Positions 12,801-27,800 of a stretch of DNA of 64,000 bases are shown here, in pieces. The position numbers and the translations under genes are program-made. Origin of the DNA: Ampullaceana balthica. Taxonomy: Eukaryota; Mollusca; Gastropoda; Lymnaeidae. Within the stretch, counting starts at the first letter, position 1. The number at the start of each line of letters is the position of its first letter. The stretch lies in assembly GCA_944989445.1 (NCBI GenBank), contig CALYLW010000180.1:1504798-1568797 (forward strand). The letters run 5' to 3'. Below the pieces are notes generated by a model. That model was not told where the DNA came from and ran no database searches. It saw only the letters and a program-made list of their open reading frames with translations.

Positions 12801-15800
12801 TCTGGTCCAAAAAAATCCTACCAGCCACCAAAAAATCCTACCATCCAACCGACAAGTAAAAGTTATTATTCGGACAAGTAAAAGTATATATTCGACAAGT
12901 AAAAATTTAACTTTCGGTATTGTATGTTAACATATTTTGTAAAAAATAACCTAAAAACTGACAAGAACAATACAACTACATACCTTCACTATTTTGCTGT
13001 CAAACATAGATCTATATCTGCCTTAACTTAAAATTATCCCCCATTAAAAACTTTTACAATACTTTAATAGTTGGGGATAGATATCTATTATTTACTCAGA
13101 TCATGATATATTTTTAACCAAACTCCTAATATGAATATCTAGATCTAGTATATTACACTAATTACTATTACGCGGTTACTAGATCTATACTATGGCTAAG
13201 CGTAAGAAATTTCACAATTTCTATCTGTTTCAATCACAGTGCACTTAATGTTTACAATGCCATCTTTAACGAGAATTATTTTGTTTAATATCTGTAATTT
13301 GTTTGTATAAGTTTAGTTTTCGACTTTTGTTTTAAAACACACATTAAAAAAAATAATAAAACTATAGATATATCTATCTAAAACTAAACCAGGTCAACAA
13401 CTTACGATTTCCGTACACAGCACACAAAAAATGATATTAATCCAATTATTTAACCATTAAATTTAAATCATTTTCACATGCTTCAGATTGAAATCGTAGA
13501 ATGTTTAAAAAATGTAGATGACATTAATTAATTCCAAGGTAAAGTCCGTTTAAATCAGAATGTGCACAATATTCACAGTATGACATGCTAGGTAAGATGT
13601 TTTAACAATGAAATACAGATAACAATGAATGAGTTTGTGATTGAATGATGAATAAAAATCAAGAAATTCGGCGACATAGGTGGTCGTAGGATGATAATAT
13701 CGATAAAGGTTTGCTTTAGTTCAGCCTCACAAAGTAACATACAGAATTGTATTACGTTAAATCTCATATCGATATGGACAGGGGACTCTGTCATAGGTAA
13801 ACAACAGTTTTTATACCGCTGCGAACTATTGATATTTCCAAACCAAAACAATGTGCAACGTGAGCTTCGTCATTCATTTATTTATATCTTTTATCCGACC
13901 GAGGAACGTTTATCCTACCGAGATTTTGTTTATCCGACCGAGGATCGTTTATCTGACCAAAATCTGACTTATCCGACCACAAAATTTTTATCCGACTAAA
14001 ATCCGACTTTCCAGACTAAATATATTTAGTCTTCAAACCTCTACTTCCAACACAAGCCTTGAAAACATTGTGTAAATAATAGACTTATAGACAGTCACAA
14101 GCCATTCACATTTGTTAGTGCATTTCACAGCTGTAGAAAGAATGTTTTTATTTTTTTTAGCCAAACTACTGAAATATATATACAGTGGGTCCCACTTAAC
14201 TCGAGCCAGGTTAACTCGTCAGCTCTATTAAGTCGACGTTTTTTATTGGAAGCGCCAAATTCTCTCTTTGTCTTTGCATTTTTTCATCGGTTAATATGAT
14301 TTTTATAAGTCACAGAGCACTAATATTTCGAGCACAAAAGAGTGCCAAATTTTCAACTTAACGTCGGTTAGCTCGATCCCCATCTGTTCGCCTAGCGACG
14401 CACACTCGCATTTTTAGTTTAAAAAGCATCGAAATCTCACTTTCCTCGAGACTTCCGGCCCATTGTGCGATTTTACGAGATTTCAATAAGGATTACCGGA
14501 TGTTTTTTAATCTTGTTTCACTTTTGATCCGTGTGTGAATTAGTTTGACACGGTAATGACACGTCTCTATCGAGTATGTATTCACCAGAGGTACTCGAAA
14601 ATTGCATTAGCGGTCTTTAATCGTCGTTATTTAGCAGTGCATGTTATATTATTATTAAACTTAATTTATTTTCTGATGCATTAATCATTTTATTTTTTAA
14701 ATAAACGAATATCTTTAGAAAAGAAAATAAAGGTTTGTATCGAGAATCGACGGTGGTTTTTATATAATTAAATAAAAAATTATTATTCTTTTAAAAGTTT
14801 GTTGTTGCTTTGTTACCAGTAAGATATGTGACTGTGACTAACACGCGCGAGACAGTGAAATCAAATCATTTTCTTAATATTCCAGTTTATATATAAATAA
14901 TATACACATCATCACTGTTGTAGGTCGAATTCTGATAAGGTCAAGGCTGCATTTGTTACTATTTATATTACAAGTTACACGTATCATTTGATTCACGGAG
15001 GAAATTCGAGTGCGGTCTCATGGTGACAGATATCCTGCACGTCAAAAGCATTAAACTTAAAATTACCATATTGACTTGTTTATTTTGTTTAAATTCGCCG
15101 ATTCGACAGGCATTGCAAACGCGATGGTCGGTGACATACCACGCCACACGCGCCATGGGACGAGGCGAAAAATTTGACCTTAGTTTTAAAGCATGCGCAG
15201 ACAATTATAAACTGGTAACTTTTTTTTTATTAAATGGGATCGAAACATGACCACAGAGACGTAATCAAAGTCATTTACTTCGGCAAAAAAATATATATAT
15301 AAAAATTCCAGACTAGTCATAACTTTCCCCCGACCATTCCCCCCCCCCGCCACTCACAAAAGTCTCCACTCCTATCCCCACCATACTTTAAAAAAAAACA
15401 ACACCTGCTATATTCTTTTTTTTTGGTCTTCTTTTCCCCAATAATATTTAAATTGTTGAATGATCTTCACACTGTAATAACAAACATAAATGCTGAGGGA
15501 TGGGTCCACTAAGTAGGTGAAGGTCCCGGAAAGTTTAGTCAATTACCACAGATGTCAGTTATGAACTAGAAATAACCGCCTTGTCATAATACGATTACCG
15601 CCCTATATCTTTATAAGACTTTGTTTTCCCCTACCCCTCCTACCACCCATAAATAAAAACAAATTCACTTTGGCGCCCTTCTGCTCATTGTTTTTCCACC
15701 ACTGTACTATAGTAGTATTTCGATGTTATCATTTTCACATCGGTGAGTCATTACATCTAAATTTGCGTTCTCATAATAAAGAAAAAGGCTAATAGCGGAC

Positions 15801-18800
15801 ATGACGGTGAAAATATTTTTGTTATTTCTAACGGGTAACCCGGGTACCCGTTCAAATTTTGGACGGGTACCCGGGCAGCTTTTTACAACAATATTGACAG
15901 CCCTTGTCCCGATACGATTCTGATTAATCGTCCCGTCACTAATTAACGCACACCATGTATATAAAGAAATTTCAAGCGCATGTTAATATTTTGCCGCCAT
16001 ATTGGTTTTCGTTTAACTCGATCGGTTATCGCGGCGCCATTTTTCATACCCAGAGGCCGTCGGCTTAAGCGGGTCCCATTGTATTTCAAATCTTTTTGAA
16101 TCCTACTTTTGATCAGGTCTCACTGAAGAATCAAAGTTTAAAAATTGTTCAATGTAGACCAAAATCTTAAAGAAATATGGTTAACTCTCCCGCCTTACAT
16201 AAGCTTTGGTAATAACAACCTTCCACTAAGCTTGAAAGCTCATTCTTCTTTTCTTGAATGATTAAATCTATTTTTAAAAAAACAAACTTTAGTAACAAAC
16301 CTGATGGGGCTTTTACTGCGTCTCCTTGAGCCACGTGGAGATCTGCTACGCCTCCTTCTTTCCCGATCCACATCCCTATCTCTGCTTCCGGTGCGACGCC
16401 TGTCTCGTTGGCTCTCTCTACGCTTTTTGTCACGACTGCGACTCCTAGAGCGTTTATCACGACTTCGTGATCGTCTGTCCCTGCTTTTTGAAGTTAATTC
16501 TTTGCTGCGGGATCTCTTGTCACGACTACGAGACCTAAACAGAAACAATGGCAATAACATGATGTATGATATAAGAACTGTTCTATTTATTAAGGTAGAA
16601 AAGTATTTAAAGTTATAAAAACAAATAGCTTAAAAGATCCCACTATGACAGTGATGGCAAACCTATGGCATGCGTGCCACAGTCGGCACGCGACTAAAAA
16701 ATCACTTCCTTATTCAATAATCTCAATAAAATATACTATTTAATTTGAATAAGTGTTAAGTCTGTTCTGGAATGCTTCACTTACTTACTTACCGCATAAT
16801 GCCACTGGAATAGGGCCTGTGCCTAGATTTAAGATTTTCGTATATCCTATAGTAATGATATACATAATTGTTCACACAATTTATGTTTCAAATGTTTGGA
16901 CCAATCATTACTTATTATATGGCAAAGAATACGCTTAAGTTGAAGCAGCTAATGTTTGCTAAAGGAACTCAAATTTATTTCAGACCACCCTTAAGTTTTA
17001 ATAATTTGATTGTTAAATAGATTCCAGTTTTCAGATCTAAGCATTTTGAGGTAACATATGAAAAACTAATTGAATATCTTAAATGGAATGTACAAATATA
17101 ATGTAAAAACATGCAATTTAATCATATGGCAAAACACGAAACCCTAGTAAGGAAACCAAGCTTATTCACGTGCGCTCAGCCAAAATAAGCACAAAAAGCC
17201 AAAAAGGTGCAAATGAAAGTTTATAACACTTCAATGTACTGAACAAGCAACTGCAGGCTTGGGAAAAGAGCCGAAAGGATGATTTGCGATATAAAAAACA
17301 TTTGAAAGAAAACTGGAGGTTTTTAAAATAGATCTTGCAAGTGGGCAGCTGAAATATTTTCCAAATCTAAAGATACATCCAGAAAATTCTATACAATTAG
17401 CACACAATCGTTATAGTCTTGAAGAAATCTACAAGGAATTTGTAGCAGCTACAAGGGAGAATTTTAAAGACAGATTTCTACATTTCGGTCAGATGGAAAG
17501 AACAATGTCTTTTTTAAATCCTTAATATTAACTCATGATGCCTGAGTGTACATAGATCACACAGGAAAGCACAATAAATAGTTATGAAAATGAAAGCATT
17601 AAAGCATGGAATTCTCAGGCAAACAAGTTTAAATCAATGAAAACACTTGGCGGTGCTATTCTTACTTTGATCATCTTTTTATGCGTGTGAATATTAATAT
17701 TAATATGGAAGTTGTCTCACAGCTCTCACCAGTGGCTCATAGAAACTGCAACGTGCGCAGTAGCCACACCCGGGGCAACGGCTTCGACTGGCTTGCTAAA
17801 CCTGGTGAGGGTAGCCGACGGGTCTCAAACCCTCGGTGATCTAGATATGTCTATCTATGCACGTGAAGACTGGATTCGGTGGACAGAGCGGAGGAACCAC
17901 TAGTTGGTCAACGGTCAAAAAGGCGAATCTCAGCAAAGCGTTGTGGAACGCTAAGGGCATGACAAGACACACAGGACATCATGGCCATCCACTGCACCCG
18001 TTTCCATCACCAGCCGTCTCGACTTAGTCCTGCCGCTGGATAAGATGGCCTCGGGCGAGAGAGTGAGATCGACGAATTGCGCAACTCCTTCTCACTTAAA
18101 TCCAAATCACCGCGCAAGTCACTTTTGTCATCCATCCCATACCAGCGGTCTACAACCCTCGGATGACTAGAGTGGTCCTCGTCGTATCGACGGACGAACG
18201 AACACACTATGCGTGTGAAGAACTGTTTTTAGCTTTGAATTACAACAAATTATTTAAATGCGACACAAGAAACAGACTGACAGATAATCTGAGTGCTGCA
18301 CGTGTTGCTCTCAAATTAACAAAGTATGAGCCAAGCTTTGACGAATTATTAATATGTTTACACCAGAAAAATTTCCATTAATTTCACAAAATCAACCTAT
18401 TTCCAGTAATAAAATGTTTGTTTTTATCGTGGTAAACTCTCTACTTGATTTTTCTCTTTGTCTCAAGTTTGCTTACTCAAAACTCCATTTTCGGGTTAAA
18501 CTGGAGTGTTGGCACTTTGCTAAAACTAAGTGGATTTTGGTTGAATATTGGGCATGCCGCCATCACTGCACTATGATATCAAATATAAAAAGAAATAAAA
18601 GGGAAATTGAAATATTAATTTTTACTTGGCGCAAAAATAGGAATATTTTTTTAGTTCACAGTTATGGAATCTAATGCAGAATACAAAAAGTCTCATCACT
18701 TTTGTACAGATCACATCAATGAAGTTTGAACATAAAATAAAATCAAGAAACAAAAGCTAATAATATAAATCAAGATTTAATTTCAGTTAAATTTTGGAAG

Positions 18801-21800
18801 TGGTAAATGTCATGTTTATTATTAAAAGGGTATGAAGCACTATATTGAGTAAGTAATTGAATACATTTTATTAGACTTTTTACAAGTTTTATTTCAATTG
18901 CAGAGCCTGTCTGGATTTAATTTCTTTCAAAGAATATTTCATACACTTCCTGTGATCCTGATAGTAAAAATTTTGCATACATACAATTAAAATACAGTGG
19001 GACCCGCTTAACTCGACGGCCTCGGGGTATGAAAAATGGAGACGAGATAAACGATCATCGAGTTAAACGAAAACCAACATGGCGCAAAATATTAACATGC
19101 GCTTGAAATTTCTTTATATACATGTGCGTTAATTAGTGATGGGACGATTAATCGGAATCATATCGGAATATCGGGACCCTATTTCTTCACTCTTTCCTAA
19201 GGTTGTTAAGACTGTTCGTTTTTAAATACCGTTTAAATATAACCCAGGGAAAGGTTATGACTAGTCGGGAATTTTTATATTTAAATAAATATATTTTTTT
19301 TGCAGAAGTAAATGACTTTGATTACGTCTCTGTGGTCATGTTTCGATTCCATTTAATAAAATTTTTAAAAAAGTTACCAGTTTATAATTGTCTGCGCATG
19401 CGTTAAAACTAGTCACATTTTTCGCCTCGCCTCGTTCACTGTGGCCTGTCGAATCAGCGAATAAAAAAATATATTAAAAAATATCAATATGGTAATTTTA
19501 AGTTTAATGCTTTTGACTGTCACTATGAGACCGCACTCGAATTTCCTCCGTCAATCAAATGATATGTGTAACTTGACCTTGTAATATAAATATTAACAAA
19601 TGCGGCCTTGACCGTTGATCACAGGCGCACTGTGTGTTAGACCTAAGCGAATTTTTTAAAAATCATTCCTTATCAGAATTCGACCAACAACAGTGATGAC
19701 GTGTATATTATATATATAATGGAATATTAAGAAAATGATTTGATTTCACCGTCACGCGCGTGTTAGTCTGTCACGTATCTTACTGGTAGCAAAGCAACAA
19801 CAAACTTTTAAAAGAATAATAATATGTTATGTAATTATATAAAAACCACCATCGATTCTCGATACAAACCTTTATTATTTTTTTCTAAAGATATTCGTTA
19901 TCTTAAAAAATAAAATGATTAATGCATCAGAAAATAAATTAAGTTTAATAATTTAACATGCGATTTTCGAGTACCTCTGGTGAATACATACTACATACTC
20001 GATAGAGACGTGTCATTACCGTGTCAAATTAGTTCACGCTAGGATCAAAAGTGAAACAAGATATAAAAAAAACATCCTGTAATCCTTATTGAAATCTCGT
20101 AAAATCACACAATAGCCGAAGTCTCGAGGAAAGCAAGATTTCGATGCTTTTTAAACTAAAAATGCGAGTGTGCGTCGCTAGGCGAACAGATGGGGATCGT
20201 GACAACCGACGTTAAGTTGAAAATTTGGCACTCTTTTGAGCTCGAAATATTAGGGCTCGGCGACTTTAAAAAATCGAATTAACCGATGAAAAAATGCAAA
20301 GACAAAGAGAGAATTTGGCGCTTCCAATAAAAAACGTCGACTTAATAGAGCTGACGAGTTAACCTGGCTCGAGTTAAGTGTGCCCCACTGTACATGAATC
20401 AATCATAATCAATTTAGTTACTACAGTCGAAACCGGTTAAGTCGACGGCTTTGGGGTATGAAAAATGGCATCGAGATAACCGATGATCGAGTTAAAACGA
20501 AAACCAATATGGCGGCAAAAATATTAACATGCACTTGAAATTTCTTTATATACGTGTTGTGCGTTAATTAGTGATGGGACGATAAATCAGAATCGTATCG
20601 AAATATAAGAAATATCAATATAATGTTAAATTGTGTGATATATTATATTATGCGAAATGGAACGTCATTGCGAGTATGATTTATGTAAATGAATTAGTGA
20701 CTCGGCTCTGACTGAGGCTCTAGTTTTAGTTCATTTGCTCGTTCGTCCTTGAACTTTATTATTTCATGCTATTTAATACTAATACTAATGATGTAATTAT
20801 AATTAAAGTCATAATCTTAGTGTAAGTTTATTACTAATAAATACCAAGGCATTTATTTGTATAAGGACCAAGGAAAACAAACAAGATTCAAATAAATATA
20901 GTCGTTCGCGCATCGTTCTGCGCATGTCGAAAAAATTCGCAAATATTGTTAACAATTGACTACCATTACGCTAGGACTAGTGTTTACCGTAGTTACAACT
21001 ATCGAACAACCGCTTACACTCATCTTAAAAAATATTTAGGCTTATTTATTTAAGTTTTAAGTCTTCGGAATTTAAATAATTTATTTAGCTGCAACTTCAA
21101 TAAGCCCGTAATAGCTTTTTACCCTGGAGTTCGTTTTTGTTGTGTTAGCGACGGTGACTTAAATCGCTTTCTCCCTATTCTGGTATCTAAATAATATACA
21201 CGTCATCACTTTTAGTCTACTTCGCCTACGGCTAAGGAATGCTTTTTTTTTATATTTAAAATTTTAATTTGCTTAGTTGTCGAAGCACTGTACGGTCAAA
21301 GGTCACGGCTATTACTACAGCGCTCTAAGTGAACTCAAAGGGACGGGGAGGGGGGGAAAGTTACGGAGTTTTCTAGTTAGGGATAATGAGGGGGGGGGGA
21401 GGCTAGACAGGTCTTTGATGTTTATATAAAAGGAAGCCTCTTGCTTTGACATACCAATACAAACCGCGAGAAGAGAGACCTCCCCTCCCCCACTGTTATA
21501 CATCTACAGCCGGTAGGGGGGGAAGGAACATTTTTAAATCCTTTATATTAACTCGTGGTGTCTGCGGCGGACCTTGCTTGCTTGCTTGTCGCCAAAACTT
21601 TTGATCGATTTTTAACCCACTTGCTCGCAAGATAGCGAGCTGAAATTTTGCAGGCAGTTTCGTACCGATGATAAAAACAATGTATCAAAATTTCAGATCG
21701 ATCGCATGTACCGTAATTAAATTATTGATTTTTTAGATTATTTTTTTTATTCCTATGTATCATGCTATTTTTTGAGATAGAGCGTCGCGGTGCGTATTAT

Positions 21801-24800
21801 ATTGAACAACCTTTCTGTCGCGCAATAAGGTGCGTATTTTATTGACAGCTCTTTTTATAAACATATTCCTGATCGGTGCGTATTATATTAAACATGTTTT
21901 ACGACACAACTTCAATTTTGTATTTCTGGATGGTCTGGCGCTGCGTATTATAATGAACATTCTTTTAGTTACTTTTCGTACATAAAGGATTTATAGTCAA
22001 AAACTTGGTTTTTTACGGGTTTTTCTTATTCTTTTTAAATGGAGTCAGAGCATGCCTTGGAAAATGGCGAGTGTAGCTCAACCCCACCTAAACCCCACCC
22101 TATTGGGTGGGGGGGGGGAATCGTCGTGTGCGCGGCGAAATACGATAATTATGGCAAGTTTACGAGTGAAACATAATATGGTATTTAAATAAATTCCATC
22201 TTAATATGACTGTTTACTCCGTTTTATCAGGACTTAGTCGGTATATTAGCTTATTACCAGGAGTTAATTTTATGTTGTGTTACGGCAGAATACCAGAGCC
22301 AACACGCGAGCGAAAGTGACATCAAAATCAAAGCGTTTTCTTAATAATAATAATATTCTGGTCTATAAATATAAAAATACACGTCATCACTGTTTGTGGA
22401 GTTCGCTAGTGACTGATTTTTAAAAAAATGTATTCGCTTAGTTACCGAAGCATAGTACCAGAAGTAACAGTAACAGCGCTAAGCAAGCGGGCTGTGGCGT
22501 CACCAGCAGACCCTGGTGAGGCAGAAAATTGGTCCCTTCCCTTGGTTATAAAAAAATCATAGCTCACATTTTCAAAAGCTGGTCATGGGGATCGAGATAA
22601 ACAACGTTAAGTGGTAGATTTGACCCTTTTTTGTGCTCGTGTTATGGGGTTTCGGCGACTTAAAAAAATCGAATTAAACGACGAGAAAATACTAAGACAA
22701 AGAGAGAATTTGGCGGTTCCCAAAAAAAAACGTCGACATAATGGGGTGGGCGAGGTAACTGAGCTCGAGTTAAGTGGGTTCGACTGTAGTTACTTTTTTA
22801 ATAAGACATTTTAATTAAAACTGTATATTATTATATTCTAGAGAAATCAGCAGTTGATTTAGAATAAATAATTATAAATTTCTGTAATTTTCTTACAATA
22901 AAATTTAAATATTTGGAGAAGAAGCAACTCCTATTTCAATAATTTCATTTTGTTCAAAGTAAGTTGCATGAAAAATTTCAAATATATGGTGGGTGAAAAC
23001 TGATTACAAGATTTTCCAAAGACTAAAACAAAAATATAATAAAAAATATATAATATAAACTTTCTAAAGCACACCCTAAAAAAACAATAACATCTACAAA
23101 GAAAAATTAAAAAGACTTAATTATTGAAGTGTAGGGCCATTTTAAATTTAAAAGTCGTTGAATATATTTCAAATATGTCCTGAGCGCCCCGCCCTTACGT
23201 TTCAAGTATTACTTCTTTTTTTTAAATCGAGGAAGAGACAGAATTTCTGTGAACTCTAAATACAGTCGAAACCGGTTAAGTCGACGGCGTTGGGGTATGA
23301 AAAATGGCATAGAGATAACCGATGATCGAGTTAAAACGAAAACCAATATGGCGGCAAAATATAAAGATGCGCTTGAAATTTCTTTATGCACGTGTTGTGC
23401 GTTAATTAGTGATGGGACGATTAATCAGAATAGTATCGGAATATCGGGACCCTATTTCTTCACTCTTTCCCAAGGTTGATAAGACCGTTCGTTTTTAAGG
23501 ACCGTTTAAGTTTAAATATAACCCTTTGTTGCGTCAGCGAAGTGTTTTCCCCTAGTACATAACTATAACAAAGTTATATACTTCTGCCCGCGCGCGCCGT
23601 CTTGCGGTGATTCCCAGATTGAGCGCTAACTTGATGCTAATCGGACTAACAACAACAATGGTGTGGGAGATTGAGAGTGGGGGTGGGTAAACTGTCTGTA
23701 GTCTGTTATATTATATTTTTTTAAATCTGGGGAGCCTTGTTTACAGAAAGCAGCCTGTGATTTTGGTATCGTCCCATCAATAGCGTTAATAAATGAGAAT
23801 GTACATGCACGTTTTTTTACACAACGGCGTTGCTGTTGTCTATCATGACCTATATATGACTCATGACAAAGCGAACTCTTCTCTATAAAAACGTACAGTT
23901 TACGTACACAAATAAATTAGGAACTCCTTTTGAACCTTCAACTTTGACACATTTTAATCAATTCTAACCAATAGTTAAATGGCTTTTGCACACGGCCACT
24001 TCTTATGAATGAAACAATGAGAACAAAGCAGTAGTAATAGTCAAAATGAGGTTGAAGGATGAATGGTTGCCAATGACAACAAGTCTGCACACGGTACATT
24101 TTGTTATTCCATACGATCCCCTCAGCTTACAATGGACTTAGAGTGGGGATGGGTAAACTGTCTGTTTTTTTTTGCCGTTATTTGTTTGATGAAGCTATCG
24201 GCATGCTATAAAAATGTACATACATGTTTGCTAACAACAAAAGGTATATGTGTACCAACTAACAGCAGAAATTTACAAATTTAAAATAAAAACCAACATC
24301 GATTATCGATAAAAATGTTCATTATATTCTCCAACATTGCAAACACAAAATTCGCGAGTCATTTAACTCTGACACAGCTCTGAAAAGTATCTGAACGCAA
24401 GTGGGCTGTGATGTCACCAGCACACCTCACAAGGCTGACACTTTTTTCGTGGCCTTGTTGGTTATAAAATAACTAAGAGGAACAAAAGCTGGTAATTGCC
24501 ATAGTACCAGAAGCAACACAGCGCCGAGAGCTAAAAGCAAGCGGGCTGTGACGTCACCAGCACACCATGCAAGACTGAAATTTGACGTGTGGCCTTGTTG
24601 GTTATAAAACAACTAAGAATTTCAAAAGATGGTGATTGCCATTGTACCAGAACAACACAGCTTGAGAGCTAAAAGCAAGCGGGCTGTGACGTCACCAGCA
24701 CACCATGCAAGGCTGAAATTTGACGTGTGGCGTTGTTGGTTATAAAATAACTGAGAATTTCAAAAGCTAGTGATTGCCATAGTACCAGAAGCAACACAGC

Positions 24801-27800
24801 GCTGAGAGCTAAAAGCAAGCGGGCTGTGACGTCACCAGCAGACCCTGGTGAGGCAGAAAATTGGTCCCTTCCCTTGGTTATAAAAAAATCTTAGCTAACA
24901 TTTTCAAAAGCTGGCGATTGGTCATGGCGATCGAGCTTACCAAGTTAAGTTTCAAATTTGGCCCTCTTTTGTGCTCGAGGTACTAGGTTTCGGCGACTTA
25001 GAAAAATCGAATTAGCCGATGAAAAAATGCTAAGACAAAGAGAGAATTTGGCGGTTCCAATAAAAAACGTCGAGTTAGTGGGGTGGTCGAGCTAACCGAG
25101 CTCGAGATAAGTGGGTTCGACTGTATATATTTATATACATTGTTATATGGATATTGCAGGCCTGCCAACCTGCCAAGAAAAAAAATCTGTAGAGGGGTCC
25201 ACACGCGGCGATGCGGCACCCCACGGCGCTGGTTTAAGAACTACATACTAAATAAATATAAAGTAATAAGTTAAATCCATTATCTTTTAATTTAAGTGTC
25301 TACAGAACACCACAGAATACAGGAAATGTTTACATTGCATCCAGATACACGAGAGAATAACCATGTTTTTCACATATGAACAGAGGCTGCATAGAGTTCA
25401 GCTTTCCAGCATTTCCCTAGTGGCCTTTTTGAACTTGAACTTGAACAGTTCTTTCGTCAATTGAAGTTAGCTTTGCTTTTAGATAAATATTAGTTTTTAG
25501 TTAGAAACTTTAGAAAGAGTATCATTCATCTGAATTAACCGAATTAATGATTGCTCTTGTTTCATTGTAATTTATCTGGAAACATTTCTTTGAATCTGGC
25601 ATTAAAAAGATAGGTATTAGAAAAATCTTTATTTCTTCCAAAAAGTAGGATGGTAAATAAACTTTCCATCTCATATCTGAATTTCCTATTCCTTCAACAA
25701 TAATAACAAAGTAATTGTTCACAGATGTAGATTCACTACTTTTAATGAATTTAATTTACTAAATCAGCAGTTGTAATTTTTGCATTAAACTATTTTTTAT
25801 TGTTATTGAACCCACCACTTTCAAAAGATAATTAGGTCTGGCACAGATTGCAAATGTTTCGCCACGGCCACAGGCGAGTGTTTTTCCAAATACTGATACT
25901 GTTTCGAAAACGAATGAGAATGTCCCAATGACGTCTTTTCTTTATTTGTTTAATTAGACTAGTCTTAGTACTAGTACAAACACTCTGAAGCTCAGTCACT
26001 GGAAAACCGTTTTTAGCAGCGTTCCTTACAAATGTATCCATTTTTTTTTAAGTCACAGAACAGCTGAATTGTTTTAAATTTTTATTAGGCTGGTAAAAGG
26101 AATAATGTACGATCGGATGGCCAACGAAGAAATAGTTAGATATCGCGGTTCGCTTGGATAACGGAAGTACAGGAAAAAACCTAGGAAGTGGCATTTTCAT
26201 TTTCGAAATACATCACCGCCATTATTAGTATTAGCTTTTTCTTTTTATAATTTTTTCGCATTCGGATTTTTCATGGTGAATTTTTTTTTGGAAAATCGGG
26301 AGATTAAGGGTCTTATCGGGATTTCGTAAGCATGGGTAAAAAATCCGTATAATCCCGAAAAAATCGGGAGGGTTGGCAGGCCTGATATTGCATTTGTTTG
26401 AACAAATATGGTTCTGTAACAAAATAACTGACAAAGCCTTAATCTTATTTATTGGTGACTAGGTTAAAAGTACAAATTGACAAATAAGCTTTGATCACAA
26501 ATTATTATATGACAAATAAAGCTTTGATCACAAATTATGATAACTACCTTTTGTGGCCTTTACTGCGCTCTTGACTCTTACTTCGACTTCTTTTTTTCCT
26601 GCAAGTGAATTAAAAAAAAAGCTTGATAAGAGCCCTTTATTTTGATAGCTTAATAATTAATTTTAATGATTAAAATCCCCAAATGCTCTTTAATTTTATC
26701 ATTAAGCAGATAAAACTTACCGCAGAGCAGTATTTCTGCTTTAAACTGAGTGAGAAAAAAAAAGATACAGTGGAACTCACAATACGTACTTCTTTTAAAG
26801 CTGATAACAGTAAATATTTGCTTAATCTGAGTAGTAGGAGTACTATTTTATTGACTTAAATCAAGCATCTTTTGGCTTTTTAAATAGAAGTTCCTCTTAT
26901 TTAGCAACTGATTTATCCTTTTAAGAAGCAACTGGCATAATTAACTTAATCGGAAAGAAAAAAAATCAATATATTAAAACGTGCGACACTTGAGTTGCCG
27001 CAGTGTGAAATATTTTTAAGCCTTCGAACAGTCAGATTTCTCCCCATGACACAATGGTTTAATTAGCTTTTGCTAAAATACAGATTTATCGAGTTCCACT
27101 GGGAAAACTTTTAATAAAATTTACTTTAAATTTTCCCATGAGATGAAAAAATTTTTTTTTAAATACCTGAAACATTTATTTTTTTGGCATAGAATTGATT
27201 TTTCTCTGGCTTTCATATTGAGTGTATTAGAACCAAAGAACAATAAGGAAAAACTTCATATGCCAAATATGTAATCAGTGAAAAACTAAGTTTGTGTTTT
27301 TTTGAAAATCATCTATCACTGGAATTCTTTTTGCGGCATAAACAAACTGACATAGAAAACAGAATGCTTTGATAGCATTTGGCATCATCGTTACTCTCCA
27401 CTTCATCTTAAAACATTCTGTAATAGTTGTACCGGTCACTTCTTTTGAACTAACTTGGTCACTTCTCTTTTTGAACTAACTCATTTTTTGTGGGGTTTAA
27501 GCGTGCTAGGATAAGACCACATACCTGGCAACACATTCATGTCAGGTTTGCATCTATTTCAAAGTTCTCCATAACAAGATAGGGGCACCTATGCCAACAA
27601 CAAGAAATCAAATTAGATTTATCAAAGTCAATTTTTATTAATGCACGATATAAGTGGCTGCAAAAAGCCTCCTCTCCTTGACCCCAAGAGGTGTGCCTAC
27701 AAATAAAAACAAATATTTATCGAGGGACAAACGACAACCATTTTCTTTGATCAACCCAAATAGATTCTAGTGGAGCTTGGTTATCAATTTTCAATTTAAA

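Larger units (their letters stand above)
16649..18568 (+). mobile_element. hAT transposon with 8-bp TSD, carrying a nested retroposon
   Basis: Begins CAGTGATGGCAAACC and ends GCCGCCATCACTG, with perfect CACTATGA duplications at 16641-16648 and 18569-18576. Contains hAT transposase fragments with stops. Removing the nested 516-bp insertion and its duplicated 12 bp leaves about 1.39 kb, shorter than an autonomous hAT, so internal deletion has also occurred. Confidence 0.92.

Noticed and set aside
13691..13999. 102-aa plus ORF with YPTE repeats
   Set aside because: The peptide repeats come from a short DNA tandem repeat; no start context or homologue.
16304..16618. Plus-strand Leu/Arg-rich 104-aa ORF
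   Set aside because: Antisense shadow of the RBM39 RS exon.
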